Shown here: positions 1-11,700 of the stretch, one piece after another
Numbering within the stretch: position 1 is the stretch's first letter
Layout: the number at the start of each line of letters is the position of its first letter
Origin: Serripes groenlandicus
Lineage: Eukaryota; Mollusca; Bivalvia; Cardiida; Cardiidae
Reading direction: 5' to 3'
DNA length: 64,000 nucleotides
Assembly: GCA_031761405.1 (NCBI GenBank)
Contig: JASEVX010000011.1
Location: 13,764,996 to 13,828,995, forward strand
Notes under the pieces: generated by a model
Databases searched by the model: none
What the model was told of the DNA's origin: nothing
What the model saw: only the letters and a program-made list of their open reading frames with translations
Program-made: the position numbers and the translations under genes

Positions 1-237
1 ATCTGGTAACAAAGCAGCGACTTTAGGTTATTTTCTACAAAAACCGGTAGGTACCTGTAGGCCAATATCTCATCTTTACCTTACGCATGCACGTGAAATG
101 GTTGTTAACCATTAATTATCAATTAACCATTAGAACTAAATTAATTCGTTATGCAATATGAAAAGAAAGATGAATATGTGAATTGCGTTGGTGGTGGTGG
201 TGTGTGTGCCATGTGTGAAGGTGCCCCAATCTAATTA

Positions 238-355
238 GCATATAAATGCTATTTATTCCGTAAAAGAGTGATAATTACGGAATAAACCGTATATCCTTGT
301 TGGGTAGTTCCCAAGAAGAAAACAACAAGGGAAAGTACCCAACAAATGCCCATTC
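238..355. repeat. Paired-hairpin repeat, copy 1
   Basis: Two successive hairpins, ATTCCGTAA…TTACGGAAT and GTTGGGTA…TACCCAAC. A second copy with the same order is at 50005-50105. Confidence 0.6.
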
Positions 356-429
356 GTAGGCATGTCTGCGCTAGTACTAGTTTTGTTAATGGACTTCTAT
401 ACGTTGTTAGTATGTTTGCCTACAATCTA

Positions 430-760
430 ATTGAGTAAAAGTATTGACCCAGTGGCTAACACATTGGTCTGTCACTTTAGAGGTCCGCGGTTGGAATCGT
501 GGCTTGCAATGGGTACTTTTAAAAGATGTCTGAGGTGCCTATCAATGTCTCCAACTCACATACATATATATATCAAGTACTGGTTCTCTCCAGGAATGCT
601 ATACACTGAATTTTTTAAAATAACTGAAATGACTTTATATAAAACCTAGGGTATCGGAGTCTATATAACCCACATATCTGAAGTGGTTAACACACTGGAT
701 TATCAATCCAGAGGGCTGGGGTTCGAACCCCGGTTCGGTTCTGACAATTTCTAAGGTGTG
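430..760 (+). repeat. Two tRNA-like SINE head fragments
   Basis: 446-530 and 675-745 both look like tRNA A and B boxes (GTGGTTAACACACTGGATTA; GGGGTTCGAACCCCGG). The aminoacyl stem does not pair, and the elements are embedded in repeat sequence, so they are not called as tRNA genes. Confidence 0.5.
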
Positions 761-1167
761 TCTTATACTCAACTAGAGTATACCTCTGTACTGAACACTT
801 ACCACGTCAAAGAATAACATAACTGATTGATTGCCGTTTCAGTTACATGAAGGTGGCTAGTTAACTGAACGTGTTTGGCCTGGATTCCTCGCACGAGTAC
901 TTCCCATGCACCTGGATACTTTCCATATAGACTATTTTCAAATAACAGTCAGTGTGTCCATATATATATAAATACAGAGATAGGTTACTCGGGCTTCACA
1001 AAAACCACATCTCGGTAAAATCTCGCGGGTATGGCGAGAACTCTGTGTGAATATGTCTCTGATGTAGCATAATCTACGGTGCATCTGTAGTTTTTGGCTC
1101 TACATATGAAATGTTCACCTATGATTCGATCTAAGTGATTCGAAGTGTCAGAGACCTAAAGGTAAAT

Positions 1168-1375
1168 GAGCCGTTCCACGAGAAAACCAACATTGTGTAC
1201 TCTTCGTAAAGTATCGACCCCGATCAGCCTAAGCATGCCGTGCAGGTTAAACCGGGCGGCTACTTTTCTCCTCCTGTGGATTTTTAGTTTCAGGAATCAT
1301 TACTCTATCCCACTGAGACGGAATGTGTCGGACCGGATAAGCCTATGCGGACTGCAATCTAGGTATACATTTGGA
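1168..1375. mobile_element. MITE C, diverged
   Basis: GAGCCGTTCCACGAGAAAAC start; internal CTCCTGTGGATTTTTAGTTT and GAGACGGAATGTGTCGGACC; the far end is missing. Confidence 0.75.
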
Positions 1376-1415
1376 AACTCTCTATAAATGATAACATAAT
1401 CATCAAATAAAACCG

Positions 1416-1537
1416 AAAACGTGTGGCAAAACGAGAAATTGCTCATCATGAGCAATTGCTCCTTTTGCCACAATGTGTTCAAAGTCATCTGCTGCAGATG
1501 CGTCAGAATGTGTATATATGTAGGAAATTGTTAAATT
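1416..1537. repeat. MITE A right-half fragment
   Basis: GAGAAATTGCTCATCATGAGC hairpin region onward, ending at GTAGGAAATTGTTAAA. Confidence 0.65.
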
Positions 1538-2544
1538 AGATTGCGGGTCACTCATCCAGGTATATATTGTACGCAATGTACGCTGCTTAATTTCGGGGAA
1601 AGCCAACCACCTTGGCTATTATTGAATGAAGTTATGTATTGGTATTCGGAGACATAAACAATGTATTAATATGCCTCTGTTACTTTGATGCAACTTTGGA
1701 TCCATGATCTGAATATTTACCGGGTCTCACACCCTTATCAGTAGTCCCAGGTCTCACCGGCTGGTTTAATTAAAGAGAAATAACCGCTACTTAGATCTAT
1801 GTTCATTGTAATCACAGTCATTTCCCTTATAATTTAAAAAGTAGTAAGGCAAGGGACGTAAAAACTGTAATACTTTTATAGTTACTTCCCTTGTCTGATG
1901 CTCTTCTACAAAAAGAGGTACTGGTTCTCATTTTTTTTCGCCAAATCATTACCTATTGTGTAAAAGCAGGTCACCGTCTCTAAAAATTGTTGATAGCAAC
2001 AACAGAATTTTTGAGGTAAAGAAATGAACCTTTAATTTTAATTAAGAAAATTGAACCCGTAAACAAAGCAATTGGTAAGATTATTTCGATATGGAATTGT
2101 GTATTTTATTTTCCGTTTTAGTGTTTGAATTTGAATGAGATGATCTCGCATTCAATCCATTTGACAAGATCAAGACATTTTGATAAATTTCGGATATGTT
2201 ATGAAAAGCTTTTTGACATTACCCGGATCTGAACACGTTGTTAAAGACGAGGCTTATCAAATCAAGTGTTCTGAGTTCGAACGATGACACGGTCTCCATT
2301 TGTCCAGGTTTCTGTACTCGAATGTGATTTAATATTTTTCACTGTTCGCATCTTGATCTAAATAGTTATATCCAGTGTCACGTCTTATGAAATTGTTACA
2401 GCACACATGCATCATGATTGGAGCTTAATTAACATACTCCCCTCCACTTACACTATCTGAAAATGTCTTAAATGTCCATATCCGAGTAAAATGCAATATT
2501 TAACATCGAAATATTGAGACTATAATGTGACTTAAGTTGTATAA

Positions 2545-2728
2545 GCAGAGGACTAAATAAGGGAGAGTACACTGGACTTTTCCAAACAATATCTGTTATA
2601 ACTCAACTAAACCCTTTGTTGTGTGTACTCAAAAAGTTCTTTCGAGTACCCACAACATAGGATTTGAGGGTCATATAAGGATTTGGGTATGTGAAATTCT
2701 CGTCTTATCTAAAGATCTGCATTAGTCT
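2545..2728. mobile_element. MITE B
   Basis: Palindromic element with ends GAGGACTAAATAAGG / CTTATCTAAAGATCT and central arms CCCTTTGTTGTGTGTACTC / GAGTACCCACAACATAGG. Confidence 0.78.
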
Positions 2729-2837
2729 TCCAGCAACGGGCTAAATAATCTATGAGGGAAGTTAGACAGTTACCCTGGAAGAATGTTGTCTGGAGTACAG
2801 GTGCAAAAAAGCCTCCGAGGTCCAGATATGGAGGCGT

Positions 2838-3010
2838 TTACAGCTCTTTTTCCACAATATATCTCTTATTACCCAGCTAAACCCTATGCTGTGGTACTCA
2901 AAGGAATCGTCGTCATTGAGACAATTCTTTTGAGTACCCACAACATAGGGTTAGCGGATAGAATAAGGATTTTAGAACAAGAAAAACGCTCCTTATCTAG
3001 AGCTCTGAAA
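2838..3010. mobile_element. MITE B
   Basis: Central arms ACCCTATGCTGTGGTACTCA / TGAGTACCCACAACATAGGG; right end CTCCTTATCTAGAGCTCTG. Confidence 0.78.
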
Positions 3011-3456
3011 GCGTTGAACATCACATAAGTTGAACTGGCAGAGCTCTGTTATTTAACTGAAATACCATTGACGAGAGCAAACGATTACTTCTAAACAATC
3101 AACCTAATTGAGCCGAGCCCCAGTAGCTCAGTCGGTAGCAACACAGGCTGTCAATTCAGGGGTTGTGAGTTCTAATCCCGGCTCAGCCAACTTTTTTTCC
3201 GACGATTGACAAAAGTCAATGCGACATGCGTCATTCGTCTTCCACCAATGGGCTAAGTCTATGTGGAAAAGCAGCCAGATTGTGAGTTTGAATCCCGGCT
3301 CGGCCAACTTTCTTTCCGACCATTGACAAAAGTCAATGCGACATGCATCATTCGTCTTCTACCAATGGGCTAAGTCTATGTGGAAAAGCAGCCAGTTGCT
3401 TGGGAAGATTGTTGTGTGGTGTACTGGTGTGAGAAAACCAGAAAATGCATGAGTAG

Positions 3457-4771
3457 CAGGGCCAGCCCTGGCTCAAAAAAAGTTTGAGCCACTGCTTGAG
3501 CCATTTTACAAAATCTTGAGCCATTTTTGAGACATCGGAGCCAACATTCTGAGCTATATAAAATATTTGTTAAAACAATAAAAAAAAAAAGTAAATCAAT
3601 ACATATGGTTTCATTTCTTTATTTATGACATAGCACATTGTTTATATATATTTTCAGTTATATTAACAACAATCTCACATAGCACAAATAATATATTTAT
3701 ATTACATTATTTACATTGTTTTTGTTTGATCACAACTTCATAGCACATATAAATTTATACTACATATATACATTACAGTTTTAATAATACCGGTATATGT
3801 GTCAGTTTAAGGCAGCTGTAACAGCTCTTTCATTTTTACTTAAAACATTGAGTCTTGCTGTTTCCATTGTTGATGACTGTGTGTTGGCAGTAACTGCTAG
3901 GAGATGATCTTTGCATTTCGCATGTTTTGATACTGAATCTCTTTTGAGCACAGTGCACCCTACGGTACCCTACGGTAAACGTATTTGATTTTTGAATTTT
4001 CAAACAGAGGTCACAAAACATTGACTTGGAGGTTGTTTCATATCGCAACCATGGATTGCCTATTTTCCAGCTGTCTTGGAATTGTCTGCATGTTGAAAGC
4101 TTAGCTTTTTTTGAAGGAGGAGTGTCAAAACATTCAAGTGAGCGCTTAGAAGCCATTTCGGCAATTGATAATGTAGTACTGAATTGGTAAACATATATAG
4201 TGACCTCGATCTATAATTATTTTGTTTGGTTTTTAAAATTGATCATACCTACCTTTAATTAATTAATCGCCGACAAACATCAAAATCAACCGGCCTTTAA
4301 TTGCTGCTAATTTAATAAAATTACGCATTACGTCACGGGCAATTATGGTGATTTGTTTTAAGTTTTCAATCAACGAAATTAATACGTAATTGGACGGTCT
4401 TTAATTGTAAACAACTTAAAAGCAGTTTGTTTTAACATATCAATTCTCCGTGAACACGCTTATGTCATCAGTTTGACACTGTACACAAACCACTTTAGTA
4501 TACACTCGTAGACTGGTTTAACTTAATCTACCCGATATTTTACCCGATAGCGATACACGCTATACTCTAAATCCGTGAACCAGTCAGTTATGCAGACGAC
4601 TATTGATATTTTTAACTTGGATTACACACTTCTGGTAATGAAATTTTACGATATCGAATTTTCGCCATTAATTTCTTGTGAAACATGGCTTGAGCCAATT
4701 TTGTTTTTTCTGAGCCAATTTTTTCATTTAAGAGCCAATGGCTCAATTGGCGAACGACAGCGCGAGCCCTG
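3457..4771. mobile_element. hAT-like DNA element nested in a SINE
   Basis: Ends are CAGGGCCAGCCCTGGCTC and, on the other strand, CAGGGCTCGCGC, flanked by a 6-bp direct repeat GAGTAG (3451-3456 and 4772-4777) taken from the host SINE. Both sub-terminal regions are rich in repeated GAGCCA. It carries a minus-strand reading frame of ZNF862/hAT type. A 6-bp duplication is shorter than the usual 8 bp of hAT elements, so the superfamily call is moderate. Confidence 0.7.
3790..4156 (-). pseudogene. hAT/ZNF862-like transposase N-terminal fragment
   Basis: Begins MASKRSLECFDTPPSKKAKL and contains WLRYETTSKSMFCDLCLK with a Cys pair of a TTF/BED-like zinc finger. A 10-bp tandem duplication near 3957-3976 shifts the frame: beyond it the continuation (SVSKHAKCKDHLLA, then NERAVTAALN) is in another frame. 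The catalytic hAT domain is absent, so the element is non-autonomous. Confidence 0.65.
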
Positions 4772-5164
4772 GAGTAGGTGAACTGGCCGCCGTGATATAA
4801 CTGAGAAATTGTTAAAAAGGGCGTTAAACCCCAATCAATCAATTAATCAACCTAATTGAACATATTTCAACAAATTGTCGTTTTGAGCAATTTCTTTTTT
4901 TTGTCACTATGTTTTCAAAAATCTGTCTGCCGCAGAGGTGTCAGAAAGCAGATATATACTGAAAGAAAAAAGAAACGCAGGAATGGATAGGCTTTCGTGT
5001 TGAATTAAAATAGTTTATTACATTTCTTTTAAAATAATCGTTACATGGTTTTCAAGCACTACCTTTAAAGAGCAGTACTGCACATTTTCATTAATTTTTG
5101 TCGATTAATTGCACAGTAATTGATTCGCAGAGGGAGATACCCTCAATTTCCGAAATTGAAAAGT

Positions 5165-5490
5165 CAATATCCAGTATGGCCCCCTCGCGCCGCTATTCCT
5201 GCTTGTATTCTCCGATGCATGATCGACCCACCCCCAAACCTATCCCTCTCAATCACACAGGCGTCGACAAAACGTTCCCCACGACGTCACCCATCTGCAC
5301 AAAACAGAGTAAATCGCGACTCATCACTGAAGAATACACGTCTCCACTGCCTCATGGGAAATGTCCGAGGAGCATGAATTGTGCATTCAACCATGCCATG
5401 CGACGCTCACAAGCTAGTGACAGACCAATATACGGACGATGTGCTCTCAGACCGACCTCTCGCAGTCGATTGCCAACAGTTCTTGCATGA
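5165..5490 (-). pseudogene. Tc1/mariner-type transposase remnant
   Basis: Reading the minus strand, one frame gives TVGNRLREVGLRAHRPYIGL then a stop. A shifted frame continues RQWRRVFFSDESRFTLFCAD, a stop, then RRGERFVDACVIERDRFGGG. The order (HTH-linker 'NRLRE.GLRAHRP', 'W.RV.FSDESRFTLF' around the second catalytic Asp, 'VIERDRFGGGS') is that of Tc1-like DDE transposases. At least one frameshift and one stop make it dead. The terminal inverted repeats were not found. It lies just upstream of exon 1 of the LRRC34-like gene. Confidence 0.8.
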
Positions 5491-5614
5491 ACAGGGCGGT
5501 TGTGAGTTTTCAGAAAACTTCATATTTTCGTACCCTGCATTTCTTTTTTCTTTCAGTATATGAGAGAAAAGGCTAAACTAATTTACAATTACGAATTTGC
5601 CTTTCATTTTACAG

Positions 5615-5737
5615 GAAGAAAATGTCTGACATCCATTCTACAGCATTCCGCCTTGAGGCAGTATGCACAGAGCTAGGAATTCCGCAGAATCCATACTTTG
5701 TCAAGATGTTGGACAAGGAAAAAGAGGACAGTATTTT
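5615..5737 (+). CDS. LRRC34: LRRC34-like coding exon 1
   Basis: The exon follows acceptor TTTTACAG and has seven bases of 5' UTR before ATG at 5622. It encodes residues 1-38 (begins MSDIHSTAFRLEAVCTELG) and ends in phase 2 at donor GTAAGT. A spliced 5' UTR means the promoter is further upstream and was not located. Confidence 0.88.
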
Positions 5738-8700
5738 GTAAGTAACACAATCACATTGTTTGGTACCTTGCACACTGAATGAAATAATAATATATCAGCC
5801 ATGATATCATACAAAATCTCATCTGATCAAAATCTCATCCTGTGCCGATATAGTCTGATCTTAATCTTCTTTGTTCACAATCTAATTTTACAACTGAGGA
5901 CTAGATAAAGAGCAGTAAACTGGTCTTTCTCAGATATTATTCTCTTATGACTCAATAAAACCCTATAGTGTGGATACTCAGAAGAATCTTCTGACTGAGA
6001 CAAGTCTTTTGAGTACCCACGACATAGGGTTTGAGGTTCAACTAAGGGTTTCAGAATTTGAAATACTCACCTTACCTTTAATTACCATGAGCTCTGCTTA
6101 CAAGCATCCTGGAATCCACAACCAGCTGTACCATTTATAATGCAGTTTGATCGCCATTTGCATTTTAAATTTGCCTCAGAAGATCTGTTTTCTTTAATTA
6201 ACCCATTCCCACATGTTGACGCGTCTGCAGCAGACAACTTTTGAAAACATTGTGGCATAAGGAAAAATTGCTCAAAACAAGTAATTTCTGCTATTGCCAC
6301 AATGTTACAGTTTTCAACTTTTTTCATTAATTATACCTACAGTGATAGATATTTTTTCATATTTTTTATTTTTTAGCAGACATTTTGCAGATTTACTGTA
6401 TGTGGGAAGCTTGACCCATATGGGAGAATTATTTTTGATTACAAACTTTAATGGTATAAACTTTGTAGAATAAAATTGAGATTTTAATGTTATACCTTGA
6501 GCTAGTTAAGATTGTGTTTAGTTTGAACTTCAGAGTAGACTGCTACAAAAACTTCTATTTATATGAGAATACTTTTAAATAAATAGAATCAGAGGACTCG
6601 ATAATGAGGAGTAAACTCATCTTTTCCCATCAATATCTCTTGTATGACTCAACTGAGCCCTATGTTGTTGGTACTCAAAAGAATCATCTCACTGAGATTG
6701 AGACGATTCTTTTGAGTACTAACAACATAGGGTTTGAGAGTCAAATCAGGATTTCGCAATTGTGAAATACTCGTCTTATTTAGAGCTTCGTAGAATATAA
6801 ACGAATCATGTCTTATAGGGCGGTTAACCCTTTCCCTCAGGCTCATATATACACTTTCTGATGCCTCTGCAGCAGACGGCTTTTTGAAAACATAGTGACA
6901 AAAGAAGAAATTGCTCAAATTGAGCAATTTCTCCTTTTGCCACAATGTTTTCAACTTTTAGTCATAGGTTATTCATTCAATTATAGAGATTTTCTATGTT
7001 TTGACAAAATAGTTCAAAGTCGTCTGCTGCAACATTGTCTTATGAGGGAAAGGGTTAAACAGATATACATGTATATATACTGATAAAGTCATCTGTCAAT
7101 GATCTATAGTCATTTCACTATGAAATTGTCTAACAGAGTCTTAGATTTATATAAAGAGGTTTTTTTCCACAATGTCTCTCTTACTGCTCAACCAAACCCT
7201 ATGCTGTGTGTACTCAAAAGAATCATCCCACTGAGATGACACTTTTGAGTACCTGCAACATAGGGTTTGAGTGTAAGTTGTATGTTGTAGAGGCATCACA
7301 AGTAGTATGTATCACCTTCAAGAAAGGGTTCATCATGTTGATACTTCTTATTCTCATATGAATAGAAATCATTAAATTAAAGAACATAGTAGGATATTTG
7401 CAACATCAACCCATAACACTCATAACATGTAATTTATATGAACAGATTTTATGTGTTTCAACTTGTGATTTATTGAATTAATTTCAATTTGCACGGATAT
7501 AATTTTTCTAGATTTTAATGTCATTATTATTATCATCATTATTATAATTATTTTTATTATAATTATTATATTTTTATTATAATTATTATATTTTTATTAT
7601 AATTCTTATAATTATTATATTAATTCTTATAATTATTATTATTTTATTTGCATTATTTGTGTTCATTATTACAATTAATTAATTGCATGAAATGCAACTT
7701 TCATTGATGTTTCATTGATTTGAATTTGCACTTAATATGATACTGTTTTGAATAAATGCTCATTTACAAATACAGAATGAATAATTTATCAAAAACAAAT
7801 TGTTACTATGGCTGATTTTTCTGTTTGTAAAGTTCATTAAATACTTATTGCCTAAATACTAGTTCTAGGTGCATTAATTCTTTCCCAAAGTTCAAATAAC
7901 ATGTATCCAACATATCTTAATATTGTCTGAGTATAAAAACAAGCAAGGAATCCTCTCTTTACCACAACTTTTGGAAACTGATGGCAAAGAAAAAATTGAT
8001 TAAACAATCAGCATATTTTAGAATTATGAAGGAAATGGTTTAAGAAAATGAGCATTTATATAGAGAGCAGAATCATGTTATCATGACCACATGTTTTTAA
8101 TTCACTTATATGTAGAATGCTAATTAACATGCTAGATCACTTTTATTTTTGCAATGCCTGTTGATGTTATTGCTACACTGATTGTTGTACACACAATTTG
8201 TTAACATCACCCCCACCCACTACCTATAACACAGAGCTGCGAAAAAAGGGTAAGTAAATCACATGGGAGCATCAAAACTCCAGGGATCAGATAAAAAAAC
8301 TTCAAAAAAAAATCTTATCTGACCAACATTTACATTCTACAATTCGAGGGCTTCAAGCAAAACAGTTTTAACTACATCATGATGTAGTTACAACTGTTTT
8401 GCATGAAACCATCAAATTGAACCATTGAAGTTTGCTTAAGAAGTGGAAGTTGATTTAACCCTTTTACCACATGTAATAAATTTGCAGCAGACGAATTTGA
8501 AAAGATCTAGGCAAAAATATGACAAGTCTTTTACCAATGATAATTTTTTATAATGAAAATAATATTTGATTTGAAAACATTTTGAGCATTTTAACATTTT
8601 GCCACAAAATTTTCAAAAAGTATGCTGCAGCAAATGCATCTAAATATGCAGGCATGTGGAAATGTTTAATTAGTTATGGAAGTTCATCTTCATTCAGATT

Positions 8701-11700
8701 TAACAGCTTTATTATATTATAGGTGATGTTTATAAAAATAAAAAGCAATCTTTTGTCATGACAAATGAATCTTATATCTGGAGGTTTGATGCTCACTTTT
8801 TTTTCCTGATTTTAATATGGCAATTTATAGCTCTTTACCCCTTTCCCTCATACGACAATTCTGCAGCAGACGACTTTGAATATATTTTGTCAAAAAATGG
8901 AAAATCTCTATAATTGAATGGATAACCTATGACTAAAAGTGGAAAACATTGTGGCAAAAGGAGAAATTGCTTGTCTTGAGCAATTTATTCTTTTGTAGCC
9001 ATGTTTTCAAAAAGCCGCCTGATGCAGAGGCGTCAGAAAGCGTCTATATGAGGGAAAGTGTTAAAGAGTAATGTATGTTTACCCTTTCCCACTTAATACC
9101 AAATTGGTAGCAGTTGACTTTGAAAGCATTTAGGAAAAATATGAAACATTTCTATAGAAGAATGATTAATAAGTAATTACGGTAGAAAATATTGGAGATT
9201 TGCTTTCAAATTGTTATTTACTCTGTTGACGTGTAGCCATTGAAAAATGTTCTTATTTATGCTATTAAGGTCAACTCCGTTTACACTAAATACCTAAAAA
9301 CCCAAGAGTCCAAGAGTCTTCGAACTTCACAGGATGATTCCTTGAGTAGATGACTCCTATTGTTTTTGGAGTCATTAGGGCAATGGTTAAGGTCACATGG
9401 ACTTTTTAATCTCAAATATGTTTCCACTCAATACCTGAAGAAGCCTTTAATCCGGAGTCTTCAAACTTCATAGGATGCCATGAGAAGATGACCACTTCTT
9501 TTAATGGGGTGTGGAAAAGCAGCCAGTTGCTTGGGATGATTGATGTGTGGAGTACTGGTGTGAGAAAACCAAGCAACACATGAGTAGGTGAACTGGCCGC
9601 CGTGATATGACTTAGAAATTGTTAAAAACGGCGTTAAATCCCAATCAATCAATCCATTCTTTTAATGGGGTCACTGGGTCAAAGTTCAAGGTCACAGGGA
9701 CTTTTAAATGACTGCATTGCAGGAGACTACACTTTTTTTTCGAAAAAGCATCTTCTGGTCCATGTTATAAGTTGTTATATGCATGTGATAATGAGCAATG
9801 CTCTTGGAAAACTATCCTTAGGGAATTAATACTGCTCACCAGTGTAGATATAGATCATCCAGCACACACACACACACACAGTTTGATCTGGCTCTACATT
9901 GTTTACCAATTAGATAAAAAAAGGTTTCAATAGATTTCAGATAAACTGTAAAACATGTAAAACATTGTACAATTGGATCTAATAGCACAGGCAGATCTTT
10001 ATTTGTCATTAAGACCCTAAAATTGCTTTTCCTGGAGCTTGATATCGAGATGCGATAGTCCATTTGGTAAAAAACGAGGGGTATCATTTCAGGGGTTGTG
10101 GATTTGAATCCCAACAGTCAAAAGTCATTATGATGGCTAAATAGTCTTATTAGGAAGGTAGCTAGTTGCCTGTTAAACCTTTCCCTCATATAGACGCTTT
10201 CTGACGCCTCTGCAGCAGATAGCTTTTTGAAAACATAGTGACAAAAGAAAAAATTGCTCAAAACAAGCAGTGTCTTCTTTTGCCACAATGTGTTCCTCTT
10301 TTAGTCATAGGTTATCCACTCAATTATAGAGATTTTCTATCTTTTGACAAAATATGTTCAAAGTCGTCTGCTGCAGAATTGTCGTATGAGGGAAAGGGTT
10401 AAGAATGTGGTGTGGAGTAATGGTGTGAGAAAGTCAGGAAAAACATGTTAGGTGAAACTGGCCTTAGAAATATAACTGTAATAACTGTTGAAAATGGCAA
10501 TAATCTTTAACCCCTTTAGCGCATACAGATTGTCTCTAACATCTGTGCAACAGAAGTCTTTTTGAACTGTATTCAATAATATGCTATCATTTGCAGAGAT
10601 TCTTCATGTTTTCACCTAGATATTTTCAAAGTTGTCCGCTGCGGATTTGTTGTATGTGTGAAAGGGTTAATCAATCATGCCTGGAGCATAACTATATATA
10701 ATATCCATCAGAGTTATGGGCCTATACTATTCATATCTCTTTAACCCTTTCCAACATACAACAATTCTGCAGCAGACGACTTTGAACATATTTTGTCAAA
10801 AGATAGAAAATCTCTATAATTGAGTGGATAACCTATGACTAAAAGAGGAACACATTGTGGCAAAAGAAGACACTGCTTGTTTTGAGCAATTTTTTCTTTT
10901 GTCACTATGTTTTCAAAAAGATGTCTGCTGCAGAGGCGTCAGAAAGTATCTATATGAGGGAAAGGGTTAAACAGATCTCATTATCATGGTAAGGATGGAA
11001 GCATCGGTTTTAAGCCTTAGTTCATTACCTTTTCTCACATAACTGCATGTCTTCACAGGAATAAAAGGGACTTCATACCACTAACTTACAAAGACAACAT
11101 TTGTGTGGGCATGAAAAAAAAAAATTCAAAGTCTCATATGAATGTATTTCCCAAAATGGTTTCTTCCCTGATACAACATTTCATATCCACTTTTTAATTT
11201 TTTTTCATCAAATATGGAAAAGGTTTTGAAAATAACTTGCACATGTGAGCCATCCCGCGAGAAAACCAACATTATGGACTATGAAGTCTGTGCAGACTGA
11301 TCCGGTCCGACACATTCCGTCTCAGGGGGAAAGAAAATCCACAGGAGGCGAAAAGTGTCTATCCAGGTAAACCTGCGCGGCATGCTTAGGCTGATCCAGG
11401 TCGATACTTTACCGGAGTCCACAATGTTGTTTTTTTTCTCGCGAGACACCTCATTTTATGATATTCTAAAAAGTTAATATGTCTAAATTTCTTGCAATGT
11501 TTAGTGATATCAAGGATAGGATGCACCTGTATTTAGCTGGAAACAACAAAGAACTTACAGATAAGCGTCTAGATGACAAAGATTGTGAGGTCCTCTACAA
11601 GCTCCTACAGAACAATGTGTTTGTGTCAAGTCTAGACCTTCGATATAACAACATATCAGATGAAGGCTGTAAACATCTCGCTAAATTATTGGAGGTGAGA

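Larger units (their letters stand above)
3112..4845 (+). mobile_element. tRNA-headed SINE with 14-bp TSD, interrupted by the hAT element
   Basis: The 5' end is tRNA-like (GTAGCTCAGTCGGTAGC; GAGTTCTAATCCCGGCTC) and the 3' end is GGCGTTAAACCCCAATCAAT. A perfect 14-bp duplication ATCAACCTAATTGA flanks it at 3098-3111 and 4846-4859. A ~118-bp segment is tandemly duplicated inside (about 3166-3405). Confidence 0.9.

Noticed and set aside
5098..5490. Plus-strand 130-residue open frame
   Set aside because: It is the antisense shadow of the minus-strand Tc1/mariner remnant.
9835..10114. Minus-strand 92-residue open frame
   Set aside because: It includes a CA microsatellite and lies in intron 1 without family similarity.
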